NCBI RefSeq assembly: GCF_000321225.1
Contig: NW_004450479.1
Location: 1,348,164 to 1,412,163, forward strand
DNA length: 64,000 bases
Origin: Odobenus rosmarus divergens
Taxonomy: Eukaryota > Chordata > Mammalia > Carnivora > Odobenidae
Reading direction: 5' to 3'
The notes below the pieces were generated by a model. That model was not told where the DNA came from. It searched no databases and was given only the letters and a program-made list of their open reading frames with translations. The position numbers and the translations under genes were made by a program. Every line of letters starts with the position of its first letter. Position 1 is the stretch's first letter. This document shows positions 25,616 through 39,700 of the stretch, one piece after another.

Positions 25616-28600
25616 GTCCGTCCGTCCGTCCCCCTGTGTGTGGCCATCTCCCAGGAGACTGACCGTTGCATCTGGGATTTATGGTGCTTCTGCAGGCACT
25701 GTGCTTGCAGCTCCCTGAGAGCTGCTGCTGAAGCTGCAGGCTTGGCCTTGCCTCTCCCTGCTAAGGACAACTCTAGCTTGAGACTGGTGGAGGAAGAGAG
25801 CCATGATTAACTGTGGGGTTTATGTGTGAACCTGAAGGATCTAGTGGAAGGAGAATGCATCATTGAGCCTAAGTTTAAACTCCCTGTCTTGGTGGGCTGG
25901 CCACCCATGTCTCTGGGCCGTGAGAGTCCCTTCCTGAGGCTGTGTCCCAGGCACAGAGTTCTTCTGCTACAGGCCCTTTCCTCCCACGTGCAGGTTTCCT
26001 TGGCAGATTGACTTGAGAAGGGAAGATGCCTAACCATCTGAGCAACCCAGGTGCCCCAGATTAATGTTGCTTTAAAAAAAAAAATTAGGGGCGCCTGGGT
26101 GGCTCATTTGTTAAGCGTCTGCCTTCGACTTGGGTCATGATCCCAGGGTCCTGGAATTGAGCTCCACATCGGGCTCCCTGCCCCGCAGGGAAGCCTGCTT
26201 CTCCCTCTCCCACTCCCCCTGCTTGTGTTCCTACTCTCGCTCTCTGTGAAATAAATAAATAAAATCTTTAAAAAAATAAATTATTTGAGAGAGAGAGAGA
26301 GAGAGTGCATGTGTGGAGGGGCAGAGAGAGAGAAACTCCAGCAGATTCCTTGCTGAGCTCGGAGCCTGACTCAGGGCTTGATCTCACGACCCTGAGATTA
26401 TGACCTGAGCCGAAACCAAGAGTTGGACACTTAACTGACTGCCCTACCCAGGGACCCCTGATGTTGCTTTCCACCACCCCCACCCCCCACCAACCCCAAG
26501 CACAGCAGGGGATGATGCGCCCTGCATCCGCGGCCTTGACATTAGGGAGTGGTCATGGCCAGCTCGCCTGAGTATGTGAGTGAGGGACAGAGAGATGCTA
26601 GGCTTGGTTGTCCACTGGGCCTCTGGAGTCCATTTGACTGCGCTTTGGGAAGCCGGCTACTGTCAGCCTCTGGTGCGTGAAGCTGAGCAGATGGCAGGCC
26701 CCTGGCTTGTCCCCTCCTAGGCTGTTCTGCCCCTGCCCTTCACATTCTCTGGTTTGGCCACCAGGTCTGGTTTCTGGTAAATGCTTGAAAGCCAGATGGA
26801 AAAAATTTCTATTCCCTGATCAGTAAATTATTTTGTTTTTGTCAAAGAAACTAAAATAGAGATGTTGAGGGTTTTTCTTTAATTCTCCAAAGCTGGAAAT
26901 GATAACAGACATTCGCATCGTCAGAGCCTAACCCGATGGTGCAAGTGCACGTGTGTGTGGTGGTGGAAGTCAGCTGTCCCCACCGTCTGGTCTTCCCTCT
27001 TCTGCTCAGGGCCTGCCTTCGACAGGGTGCTGGTCCTTCTCGTGAGGATCTCAGCCAGGTGCCTGCTCCGTTGAACTTACTGGATGCTTCCCTCTCAGTG
27101 GCTTTTGCACTATCCACATCCCTAATTTGAAGTCACAGGGGAGGGTTTATGGCGTGATGGTGGAGAGGTTAGGGGTGAAAGGCACGCGGGGCAGCGCACG
27201 GCACAGTGAATGCAGTGGCCCCGGCTCGGGAGCAGTGTCCACACCTCCCGAGTGTGGTGCTGGAAGACAGTGTGGCGGCTGTGCGGGCATCTGGAGGGCA
27301 GAGACCACGGTACAAACACTGGCTTGGTTTTCACCATTTGTCCCGTCCACCTCCATTCCCCCGTTCCGTCCACTCAGGAGCAAAAGTTTTCTGGGATGCG
27401 GGGTGCTGTCTGCCATTCACGTCCCTGGTACTTGAGGACATGGCGCGCAGTTGGGGTGGGGAGTAGAGACCTGTTGGAGGAGCTGTGGTGGTGCCTCCGT
27501 GCCCCACGTCCCAGGCCGTGTGCTCAGGCCACTTGTCAGGTTGCCGTCAGATGCTTTTGAATTCCTACCCAAGATAGAGTCTTGAGGATTTATTTGTTCT
27601 GTGGGTCCGAAGTGGTGAGGAACACATACAGACTTGGCTTGAATCTCCTCTGGTGGATTCTCCATGAAGGTCTCTCTCTTGCAGGTGGTCCCGACAACCA
27701 GGTCCACTTTGAAGGGTACCAGGTGTCCAATCAGTGCATGGCCCTGGTCCGTGACGAGTGCCTCCTTCCCTGCAAGGATGCCCCCGAGCTCGGCTACGCC
27801 AAGGAGTCCAGCAGCGAGCAGTACGTGCCCGACGTGTTCTATAAGGTAAGACCACCGAGGCGCAGGGGGAGTGGCGGACGGAGAACGCTGTGAACGCTGA
27901 CCTGCGTCAGACTCCGTGGTCCTGCCAGCCGCTGGTCCCCTGTGGCAGTTCAGAGCCTGCCTTGTGCTTAAAGGCATTCCAGAGCACGTCCGGGGTTTCT
28001 CACCGAAAGGAGCGCGAACGCACACGGGGTTGGGGATATAGGACACCGCATCAAACCGTTGCAACACAGACACGGTTTCCGTTTCTGAACATAAGGAGTC
28101 TGGGTACATCAGAGCCTCAGCAGGAGTCAAGAACGGAGCTGTGGGGTCGGTACGTGGGCTCTCAGGGCACCAAAGTGTGAGTTAACAATTTAGACACATC
28201 ATTGTTCGTTTCTAAATCTTTGTTTCTTGTGAGAGCTATAAAAGCTATTTTTATTGAAGAATGTCCTGTTTGAACATGTAGGAGTTAGGTGCTTCCCTCT
28301 AGGACCGGACAGTCTGTTTTCCTCCTCAGCTTGGCAGTTGTTCCTGCTTACAGGCCAGGCACCTTCTTGCTTCCCGATTGGGCAGACTTGGTTTCTCTCT
28401 GGCACCGGCCTGCTGCCTGGACAATTCCTTCAGTTGTCTCTCCCGGCGCAAGGCTGCTTTTGTCTGCCTGAAGGGTACCTTGTCTTCATTTTGAAGACTG
28501 TTTTCACTGTATAAAGAATTCTAGGTTGACAGGTTGGCTCCCCTGTTACTAGACTCTGGGCGTTTCCAGCGGGAAAGCCGGCTGTCACTGTCAGGGCTTC

Positions 28601-31600
28601 CTCCCTCCATAATGGGACTTCTCCTACTGGTGGCTTTTTATGTTCTCTTTTTTATTTATTTATTTATTTATTTATTTGTCAGAGAGAGAGAGAGAGAGCA
28701 CAAGCAGGGGGAGCAGTAGAGGGAGAGGGAGAAGCAGGCTCCTCACTGAGCAAGGAGCCCGATGTGGGGCTCAATCCCAGGGTCCTGGGATCATGACCTG
28801 AGCCGAAGGCAGACGCTTAACGACTGAGCCACCCAGGCGTCCCATTATGTTCTCTTTCTATTTCTTTCTTTCTTTTTTTGTTTGTTTGTTTATTATTTGA
28901 CAGCACAAGCAGTGGGAGTGGGAGAGGGAGAAGCAGGCTCCCCACTGAGCAGGGAGCCCAACGCGGGGCTCGATCCCGGGACCCTGGGATCATGACCTGA
29001 GCCGAAGGCAGAAGCCTAACGACTGAGCCACCCAGGCGCCCCTTATGTTCTCTTCTTATTACTGCGTTCTAGCAACTTGGTCTTGATGGGCTTGGGTAGT
29101 TTTCCTCATGTGTCCTGCATTTGGGGTTTGTTGAGCTTCTTGGATCTGTGAGTTGTGTCATTTTTTTGGCCACTGTATTCATTTTGTGTTGCTGCCGTAA
29201 CAAGTAGCTGTACACCGGTTGGCCTCAAGACCACCCTCGTGTGCTCGTTCACAGCCCCCCGGTCGGGCTCTGGGCTTCGCTCAGCCACCGTGGTGTTGGT
29301 CGGGCTCTGATCTGATGACTTGCAGTGTGCCGTGTTGGCGGCCCCGGGCGCCTGGGCATCCAGCCCCGCAGCTGCTCACAGCACGGTGGTCTGCTGATTC
29401 TGCCCACAGGCCCGCAGGGGTGTGCTTCTCTGACCGCCGCTGCCCGGGCGTGCTCGACAGTCTCTTGCTGATCCATCCGGCCCGCACAGCTGCCCCGAAG
29501 TCCTCTCCCGACGTCAGAGTCAGTGGGTTAGTGACCTTAATCACACCTGCAAAATCCCCTTTGCCACGTAAGGGAATGTGTCCGTGGGCACGAGCTCTTG
29601 TCTTAGTTACAGTCCTGGGGAGGAGGCTGGGAGATTTTTCAGGACCATCTTTAGAATTCTGTGGATGCCAGGTGTTTAATATCTTTTGGTTTTTTGGTTT
29701 TGGTGGTTTGTTGTTGGTTTTGATTCCTCCATCTCCTTTGGGGACTCCATGTATTTGGCTGCTTGAAGTCGTCCCACAGCTCCCTGGTGCTCTCTTCACT
29801 TTATTTGTCTTTTTTTTTTTAAGATTTTATTTATTTGAGAGGAGAGAGTGAGAGCGAGCAAGAGCACAAGCAGCGGGAGCAGCGGAGGGAGAGGGAGAAG
29901 CAGGCTCCCCGCGGAGCAGGGAGCCCGATGCGGGGCTCGACCCCGGGACCCTGGGACCATGACCTGAGCCGAAGGCGGTCACCCAACAACAGAGCCACCC
30001 AGGTGTCCCGTCATTTTTTTTTTCTTTCTGTGCTTCATTTTGGGTAGTCTGCGTTGCTGAGTTCTGCCACCTGTTCGTGCTGACTTGTGTGTGTCTGGGC
30101 TGTGGCCGCTCCTGGCTAGCAAACTGTGTGGCCCAGTCACTGTGACTGTCACCGCTGCAGCTTTCGCCCGGTGCTCGTAGGTCTCTACTCGACTGTATGC
30201 ACATTTGCGATGCAGTTATAATGAGCATTTTAAGGTCCTTATCTACTAAATCTGTCATTTCTGGATCAGTTTTGATTTTTTTTTCCCCTTCTAATTATGG
30301 GTTGTGATCACGTATTTTCAGACCCTTGAGTCCAGCACATGTATCATCTGTGGGTTTGCAGCTGTTGTCTGTTTTTTCTTCTCGGAAGTTTTTGTTGTGT
30401 GCTGGTCATGGCATATTAAAGAGCCACAGACCCTGGAGGACCTTTCCACCAGAAAGGGCCGCCCCTTCCTTCAGCAGGGAACTGGGGTGACGGGCTGTCC
30501 ACTACATTGATGCAGTACTTCGCTGGGTCAGGTCTGACCCGCATCTGTGTAAGACTCTGCTGCTGATTCTTGCCTTTCCATAGAGTATAGTCCTCCAGAC
30601 TTTGCACTTTTGTCTCCTTGGCCCTAAAGACTGGGAGATTCGGTTTTTGTCCTTAAGAAGTCTCCAGCTTGGGTGCTGCCTCGTGCAGTTTAAACACGTG
30701 CACATTCCACCCCATACGCTGCAGAAATTTTGCATCATATGCCCACAGCTCTCTAACAGCTTTTAAAATGCAGCTGGAGGGGCGCCTGGGTGGCTCTCTT
30801 GGTGAATCATCTGCCTTTGGCTCAGGTCATGATCCCAAGGTCCTGGGATCGAGCCCTGAGTCCGAGTCTGGCTTCCCTGCTCAGTGGGGAGTCTGCTTCT
30901 CCCTTTCTCTCTGCCTCTTCCCCCTGCTTGTGCGCATGCGTGTGCATTTCCCCCCCCCCCACTCTTTGTCAAATAAATAAAATCTTAAAAAAAAAAAAAT
31001 TTATCAGTGCTATAGAAGCCCTAGGGAGGGGCGCCTGGGTGGCTCAGTTGGTTAAGCAACTGCCTTCGGCTCAGGTCATGATCCTGGAGTCCCGGGATCG
31101 AGTCCCGCATCGGGCTCCCTGCTCGGCGGGGAGTCTGCTTCTCCCTCTGACCCTCTTCCCTCTCGTGCTCTCTGTCTCTCATTCTCTCTCTCTCAAATAA
31201 ATAAATCTAAAAAAAAAAAGACCCTAGGGAGCTCCCTCTGACGGGTTCATTCCTTGTTTTTTCTTGTACCGCTTGTATACCCCTTTTTGAGTGTGTTTAA
31301 GTGGGACCACCATGATGTAATTTCTTGTGTGACCGTCCCTCACATTCCTCACGTTCCTGCACCGTGCCCGTGGCGTGTGGAACTCGAGTGCGTTTGTTTC
31401 CACTGGTAAGGTGCAGCCCAGCCCATCTCGTTCTCCTTGCCGGGGCCACACTGGTGGTCCGCAGGGTTTTGCTTCTACGAGTAACTCAGCTGCCAAGCTC
31501 TGGTCTCTGAATCCTGGTGCGTGTGTGTGAGCACCTCTGGGTCCTGGAGGCCGGGCAGGTGCCGAGGTGTGGAAATGGGAGGAGGTGGGATCTGGGGGTT

Positions 31601-34600
31601 TCCTCTGACCAGGTGCCAGCAGTCAGGGAGTGTTCCTGTTTCCGCGCCCTCACCCTTACTGGGTGTGGTCAAGTAGTGCCTTCTTCCTGTACTTCTCCAA
31701 TCAATAATGAGGCTAAATATTTTTTTTAAGATTTATTTATTTATTTATTTGGGAGAGGAAGAGAGAAAGCAGGGGGAGGAAATGGGGGCAGAGGGAAAGA
31801 AAGAGAAGGAGAGAAGCCCAAGCAGGCTCTGCCCCGAGTACAGAACCCGATAGTGGTGCTTGATCCTGTGACCCCAAGACATGACCTGAGCTGAAACCAA
31901 GAGTTGGGTGCTCAACTGACTGCGACACCCAGGTGCCCCGAAGCTAAACATTTTTTTTTTTTTAAAGATTTTATTTATTTATTTGACAGAGAGAGTGAGA
32001 GCAGGAACACAAGCAGGGGGAGTGGGAGAGGGAGAAGCAGGCTTCCCTCCGAGCAGGGAGCCCGATGCGGGGCTCGATCCCAGGACCCTGGGACCATGAC
32101 CTGAGCCAAAGGCAGACGCTTAACGACTGAGGCACCCAGGCGCCCCATTTTTAATGATAACAAATTTTAGTGATTATAGTTCCTCTTACTGAGAATGTGG
32201 CCACTATACCTCATCCAGGATATCTAGGCAAAAATTTGATGATCTAATTTCTTTACAATGAATTGGAGAAGCAGGCCCCCCACCTAGCAGGGAACCCGAT
32301 GCGGGATTCAGTCCCAGGACCCCAGGATCATCACCCAAGCCAAAGGCAGACGCCCATCCGACTGAGGCACCCAGGCATCCCTCTGGCAGTTTTTTTTTTT
32401 TTTTTTACATTTTATTTATTTATTTGACAGAGAGAGACACAGTGAGAGAGGGAACACAAGTAGGGGGAGTGGGAGAGGGAGAAGCAGGCTTCCCGCTGAG
32501 CAGGGAGCCCGATGCGGGGCTCGATCCCAGGACCCTGGGATCATGACCTGAGCCGAAGGCAGATGCTTAACGACTGAGCCACCCAGGCGCCCCTCCAGCA
32601 ATTTTTTAAAAGATTTTATTTATTTATTCATTTGAGAGAGAGACAGAGCAGGGGGAGGGACAGAGGGAGAGAGAGAATCTCAGGCAGACTCCCCGCTGAG
32701 TTGGGAGCCAAACGTGGGGCTCCCATCCCTGGACCCCAAGACCATGACCTGCACCAAAGTCAAATGCCTAACTGACTGAGCCACCCAGGTGCCCTTCAAG
32801 TTAAATGTTTCAGTGGCTTTTCTGAGATATAACTCACATACAGTACAGTTCATCCACTGATAGTACAGTATTCGGTGGGCTTTAGCATGTTCACACATAT
32901 TCGCGTACCACCATCTGATTTTGGAACACTCTTGTCCCTGAAACAGAAACCCCGCACGCCTTAGCTGCCCGTCCCCGAGCCTCCCATTCCGGAACCCAGT
33001 CGTTCATCTGCTTTGTGTCTGTGTGTTCGCCTGACAGAATCACATCCCGTGGGGCCTGTTGTGATGCACTTTCTTCACTTTCCTAACGTCTTCAGGTCCA
33101 GCCGTGTCTGTAGCATGTAGTCCTCAGTCTTTGTCTTCCTGAGGATCATTCAGTGCCGAGAGTGTACCAGACTGCCGGGGAGGTGGGGGCAGGGGGCGGG
33201 CACGTCCCGGGGCTGAGGAGCTTTGGGCCTCACCCTGAAGAGGGACTTTTGAAGCCCTTGTAACAAAGAATTCACTTTCTCACCCATCAGAAAAAAGTAG
33301 AGGCTGAGTCGCTGTGTGGAATCGCATTGTCTGTGTTAATGTCTGACGGGCAGGGGACGCCTGGGCGATGGGAAGGGACGGGGCAGCGGGCGTGGGCCGC
33401 TCAGCAGCGCCTGGCTCCTGGCCCCTCCTCGGCTCTCTTCGTCTGTCTCGGAGTCAGCACAGCTGCTGCAGCCGAAGGGGCTGTGGGGTCCGTGGGAGCA
33501 CCGGCGTGGCACTCTGGAACCCTGGCTGGAATCGCTGGGCCGGCAGGCAGAGGCCAATGTCCCAAGGCACAAGGTGTGCTCTTGTCAGCCACTATCTGGA
33601 AATGGCTGTGGAGCGCAGGACGGTGGCCCTGCTGCACCTGCTCCTTCCAGACTGCTGCAGCTGAGGCTCTGCTCAGGGTGCCTCTCAGGTCTGGGGCAGT
33701 AATGGAGCCAGTGGGGAGGGGCACCCTTATCAGTCTTGGAGAAAGCGCTTCCTGGCCCCTTGTGTAGGGGTTCTTCTCCTCCTCCCTCCTCCCCCATCCC
33801 CCATGGTGTTTAACAATTGGGCTTGAAAGCGTAGACCTCACCCTTAGTTCCTGTTTGTGGAGCAGGCCCTTCAGTTTTAAACCGTTAGTAAATGTTCACA
33901 AATCAAACCACCCCATGCTGGGAACCAGTATGAGAAATAGGAGCGTGTTTTTGCCCCCCCCCCCCAAAGTTCGTGTCTTACAAGGATGCATTTGTGATGC
34001 GATGTTTTGTAATGCAGAACCAATGTTTTGACTCATTTTTAGGACCTGAAGTTGCCATTCTGAGCATTTGGACAGTAATTTCATTTAACCCTTTTCAGGA
34101 AAGCTTGTGGGTCTGTGGGTGACGGCAGAACCTGGTGTCCTCATTGAAGAGCTCGGTGTGTCTTACACCTGAGGTTCCTCACCCAGGCTCTCTGACCCCA
34201 GCACAAGCTCAGGAAACCCTTTCATGCATAAGATGAATGACTGTGTCCCTGTAGATGAATCAGACTGCTATCTGTTTCTGTTTCGAAGTTTTTAAAATTA
34301 AATATCAAATAGAGATTATTTATAAAACGTGTTTAAGACGTATAGCATCACATAATACCCAGTCTCTCACCTGATGTTTAAGGACCAAACATTCCTAGGA
34401 CCCTCCTAGGCCTCCACCCCTTCCTTGTTCTCATGAGGTGACCACTGTACACAGTTGAGCTACAACTTCCCTGCTTCTCTCCCTAGTTGTACCTCCTGAG
34501 TTGGTTTTCCTAGGCCAGGCGACTTGTGTGTTGTGGTTGACAGAGACTTGCTAGGCCCCCTCCCCAGGATGGCCCCCCGGCCATGTGCAGGTGTCAGCCG

Positions 34601-36681
34601 CCACTCAGACTCCACGCACTCTATCATTGTGTTGTAACTTGTACCGACCTGAGGCTGAGGGAGGGCAGACTCCTTTTTTATTTGTGCGTTGGCTCTTCTT
34701 GTGTCCTGGGATGTGCGTGTTCAAGTTGGCTTCCTGTTTTTTCCCCTGGGTGGTTGTGTCTTTTGCCTGTTGATTTGTAGGTGTTCTCACGATGTTCCGT
34801 CTCCTCCCTTTGTCAGTCACACGTGTGACAGCTCTTAGCACGGCTCCTCCTGTCTGTGGTGTCTTGATGCCAAAGCTGTATGTTTCACGATGGTCAGCTT
34901 TGTGACTCTTGTTATGGTTCAGCGAGTTGAGTCAGGGGATAGTGTGTCACCTTGTAGGAGGTTTATGCTTTCGTCTTACACATTTGGGTTCTTAGCCCAC
35001 CCAGAATTGTTTTCAGTGTTTGGGGTGAGGCAGAGGCCCAACTTCTTTCTTCTTTCTCTTTTTAATCTTATGTGGATAATCAACTGAACACCATTTATTG
35101 AAAAGAACCCTCTTCTTTGGACCCTGTTGATCTGTGGTTTCTGTCCTCTGCTCTCCCCTCACCCAGGATGTGTCTCTCTGCTCCTCTCTGCTCCATTGGC
35201 CAGTTTTCCTCAACCGGCACCAACACCGTGCGCTTGCCATCACTCTGACTCTACAGTTACCCTCTATACCTGATTGGTTACAGCCCTGACTTCTCCTGAC
35301 CCTTTATTATTCCATAGAAGATTGAACACTAGCCTGCAAGTTGCACCAAAACAAACAAGTTTTGTTAGGATTTCGTCACGCCCTTTTCTTTGCTGACTTC
35401 CCCTGCAAATGTGGGGGGTGCTGCACCTGTTCCGTGTTCCCAAGTGTTTCTCAGGGAGTTAGGGTCATCTGCATGGAGGTCCTGCCTATCATCTGTTAGA
35501 TTGTTCCTAGGTACTTTATAGTTTCTACATAATATAAGTAGTGTCTTTAAAATTGCGTTTTCAAACTGTTGTTTGAAACTGGTAAATGTTTGGCAACTTT
35601 CCTATCTGTTATTGGTTCCCCAAATTTACATGTATATTCTTCTGGGTTTTCTGCACAGATGAGCGTATTGTCCAGGAATGGCAATTGTCTCTCCCTTCCC
35701 ATTCATTTCCGCTCCTGCTGGTAGGGCTTCCAGAACAATGTCCAGTGACCAGCCCTGTTATCTTATTTTTAACCGTAAAGGAGGTGCTTTCAGGATTTCA
35801 TCATTAACTATGAGTTTGCTGTGGGTTTGTTTGGTAGTACCCTTCATTGAGTTGGAAATTTGCTTTTTACTTCCATGTCTTGTAAATTTCTTGCACTTAA
35901 GAAGTGAGCTCCCTTTTTTTCTTTCTTTTTTTTAGGTTTTCTTTATTTGAGAAGGAGAGAGCATGAGTGGGGAGAGGGCAGATTGAGAGAGGGACAGAGA
36001 GAATCTCAAGCAGACTCCCCGCTGAGCAGGGAGTCCGAGGTGGGACTCGATCCCAGGACCCTGAGATCACGACCTGAGCTGAAGGCAGACACTTAGCCGA
36101 CTGAGGCACCCAGGCACCCCAAGAATTGAGCTCCGTTTTGTCAGGAGCTTGTGTTATCCCTGTGCTTTAGGCATGCTGTGGTTTTCTTGGACTGCTTAGT
36201 CGCCTGTTAGAGCACGGTAGCAGTGCTTCCCACCATTTTTTATAGCCTCGTAGGATTTGAGACCTTCATTTCTCATATGTTTTAGGAAAATCAGTTTGAG
36301 CAAAGAGGCCTCTGAGGGCAAACATGGAAGTAATCCTCTTGGTCCTCCTGTGGGCTGTGGCTGGGTTGAGAGTCAGCCTTGCAAATGGGACATGCACCGA
36401 GGTTCATCCAAGGCTACTCGTCATGTTGTTGTGTGTGATAACAAAAATGGGAAGCAATCTTAAAGTCCAATAATGGGGCATTAAATTAGAATATATCTCT
36501 GGGGTAGAATATTATGTGGCCATGGAAGTCGTGTGCTTGAAGATTATTTAAAGATCTAGGATACAAAGATACAAATGCAGTGATCTGAAGGGGCACCTGC
36601 ATCCCAGTGTTTATAGCAGCAATGTCCACAACCGAAAGAGCCCAGCTGTCCGTCGACAGATGAATGGATAAAGAAGATGTG

Positions 36682-36733
<52 letters not shown>

Positions 36734-39700
36734 CACGGAATACTACTCATCCGTCAAAATAAATGAAATCTCGCCACTTGCAACAACGTGGATGGAACTA
36801 GAGGGTATTATGCTAAGTGAAATAAGGCAATCAGAGAAAGACAATTATACGATCTCACTCATGTGGAATTTAAGAAACAAGGCAGAGGATCATAGGGGAA
36901 GAGAGGAAAAAATAAAGCAAGATGAAATCAGGGAGACAAACCATAGAGACTCTTAATCATAGGAGACAAACAGGGTTACAGAAGGGAGGGGGGTGGGGGC
37001 ATGGGGCAACTGGGTGATGGGCATTAAGGAGGGCACGTGATGTGATGAGCATTGGGTGTCATATACAACTGATGAATCACTGATCTTTACCTCTGAAACT
37101 AATAATGCAGTATATGTTAATTAATTCAGTTTAACTTAAAAAAGATCTGGGATAGAACTCATAATGTAAAATTATACATATACCTGTATATGCAGCATGG
37201 AGATGGGTGTATGGGTGTTTGTGCACATGTTCCCATGTGTGTGTTTACAGAGGACAGGCCTGGAGAGCTCGGGGGTCCTTTGGGAGGGTGGTCGGTGCTT
37301 GTCCACAGCTCTGATGTGTATTTCCTGGCGGGTACTATGCAGCCAGCAAAGAATGGCTGGGGGGAGGGGAGAGGTGTAACCTAGAGCCACTGTGACACTG
37401 TGGGAAGGAAGGGACGGGGGGACTGCAGTGACATCCAAGGCCTGTTGTTTGTAAAAGCAGGTGCTTTCCTGAGCCACTGCTCGGCATGGGTTATCTTGGG
37501 GGTATGCAGGGTGGAGGGGAGGAGTGTGGTCTGTTCCTTTCTGTCTCTCTCTGCTGCTTTGCTCTACACATGGGTTCCTTTCATAATTTAAAGCTAGAGT
37601 TTTCCGTGTTTGTGGTTGATCCTGCAGAAAAAAACACGAGGAAGGCCTGGTGAGCAGTAACCACTGTTTGCATCTGGCATACTTCTTTCTTATTTCTTTC
37701 CTGTTGTTTTAGGTCTGTTGTTTGTATGGTGATTATAGAGATTAAGGAGTACATTATTGAATATTTGGCTAAATCATAATGTATGATAGCTACTTCAGTT
37801 GTTCCTGGATGTTGTTAGCGCTCCTGGTGTGCCTCGGTGCACCCTCTGGTCGGGGGTGGGTGAGCGTGCCGCCTGGGAGAGTGAGGTGTACCTGGAGGGG
37901 GGTCTGCAGGCGTGGTGTGTGGCTGGTGTTTGGGGCTGTTGCCTGGACGCGATCATTGGGGCGTAGAGGTGGAAACGAGCATCCAGGGCCAAAAAAACCT
38001 TCAACACGGACAGGTGAGCCGCAGCAGAGACTGAGTGTGCACCCACAGGGTGCCGGGGGGCACCTGGAAGCCAAGCAGAGAAAGAGTTTCCTTGTCACAT
38101 GGTGCTGACAAGTCCAGGATGGGGGTGCTGTTGGCACCACGGGACCGTCAGGGCCCTGAGCAGCTAGTGTAGAGAACGTGGGGCTGGTTAGCATGGGTTT
38201 AAAAAAGAGACCAGGGAAGAACCGAGTCTGCTGGGAAGGCAGGTGCGGTGGGTGGTGTGGGAAGTAGGGTCACGACACTTTTCTTGTTTGGGTTTTTTTT
38301 AACATAAGAGAAATAAACGGCATGCGTGTGCTACTGGCGTTGGTCCTGTGGCAAGGGGTGACTGGTGATGGGAGAGGACCTGGTGTGGGAAAGGGGCTCT
38401 GGGGCATCCGGAGACAGGGAGGGGCCGGTGGGAGCGGACGTGGGCCCCTAGCTCCCGAGCTGGCGGGCAGCTGGTGGAGGGCTGGGACTGGGAGTCTTGC
38501 AGGACCAGTTTGCTGGTCTGGGCGAAGCCAGTCATCAGCTGAGAGCAGGGTAACAAACCGGTGGAGCTGCTGGGAGCTTGGAAGTGAGCGTCTGGACAGC
38601 AGGTGAGGGGGCGGCCGGGGACAGGCAGCAGGACCCCGAGGGGCTGTGTCACACAGTTCAGAGGTTCATGTGAATCAGGTGCAGCCTGTCTCCAAGTTAA
38701 TATATGGGACACTTTACTAATACGAAATCCAGTGTTTATTGGGGAAAATCAGAAATTTTTGGTTGTAGGAAGATAGGCACCCAGCACCATTCGTCACCTG
38801 CCCTTGCAACACCCACTGTGCACACGTGGATGCCGGTGAGCTTATGATGGTATCAGCAGTGGGTCTGCAGCCTCTTCACTCGGCCCAGACCTAGAGACTA
38901 CACCAGGTGTCACACCTGGGTCCTGGGACAGCAGTGGTAGACAAGTCACACCGCTGTCTTCCTCGCAGGCTGTCTGTGGGGCGACTGGGGGGTTGTCCCA
39001 GTGTGGTGTGGCAGGGTGCTACAGAACCCAGAGAACGAAAGCCAGCTTGGGGGAGAGCCCATCCAGGGCCCACACGTCAGGAGGGCACGGTGCGTCTGGG
39101 AGCCGAGGCTCTGTGGTAGCACCAGTGTGCTAGGATAGTGAGGTGGGTGATGGGAAAACATGGGCAGAGACAGGGAAGGACAAAAAAGGGACATTCCTGC
39201 TGGATGGGACGTGGAGGCAGGAGGATTTCGCAGCACAAGCCTCACGTGCCAGTGGCCGGGCTGGGAGAGGGCAGCAGGGGGGAGATGGGAGGTGGGCCTG
39301 AAATCAGTATGAGGCGTGGTAGGAGGGGGCTGGAAACAAGGTTGCGGGCAGGAGGTCATTGTTGTAGAAGGTCATTCTGGGGCACAGAGTGGGGGAACCC
39401 AGTGAGATGGCTGGTGCTGTTATGCAGGGGCATGTGTCCACTCCCTGTGGCCTTTGGGCTGCTCCGGGATGGCAGGGAGGAACCCAGGCTGGAGCCAGGT
39501 CTCTGGCTGGGGTGAGTGGGCAGACGCTGGACTCAGAAGCTGCGGTGAGTAGCACACTGAGAGCCAGGGGCCATGTTTGGTGTTCGAAGTCTGGCCTGGT
39601 GGGACAGGAACGAAACCAAGCGAGCGATTTTTGGCATTACCTGCATTGGAAGCCCTGGAGGAGGTGAGAGGACAGGGAGGCAGTGGGGCAGGTGGGTGCG

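Larger units (their letters stand above)
21993..27684 (+). other. NPLOC4: NPLOC4 introns 10 and 11
   Basis: Intron 10 (21,993-22,633) has one SINE. Intron 11 (22,761-27,684) has SINEs at about 23,081, 24,636 and a three-SINE cluster at 26,024-26,458, plus (GT)n and (TG)n/(TCCG)n tracts. Parts of 23,400-24,630, 24,800-26,000 and 26,480-27,680 are plain intronic sequence; a weak MER5-like piece is near 24,205-24,245. Confidence 0.7.
28480..30680 (-). repeat. Old L1 / HAL1-type fragments interrupted by SINEs
   Basis: aagaattctaggttgacagg, ttgttgagcttcttggatct, cattttgggtagtctgcgtt and tctgtcatttctggatcagt match successive parts of antisense old L1 from memory. Three SINEs and an unrelated stretch lie within. 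Confidence 0.5.

Noticed and set aside
27417..28130. 237-codon open frame on the minus strand
   Set aside because: It overlaps NPLOC4 exon 12 in antisense, has no recognisable domain and no splice context; a shadow of the coding exon and GC-rich flank.
28638..32794. Repeated ~190-bp units with short spacers, superficially array-like
   Set aside because: They are independent CanSINE insertions with own target duplications and A-tails, not a CRISPR array or satellite.
34800..36250. Possible L1-encoded protein
   Set aside because: Old antisense ORF2-side sequence, full of stops and interrupted by a SINE; nothing intact.
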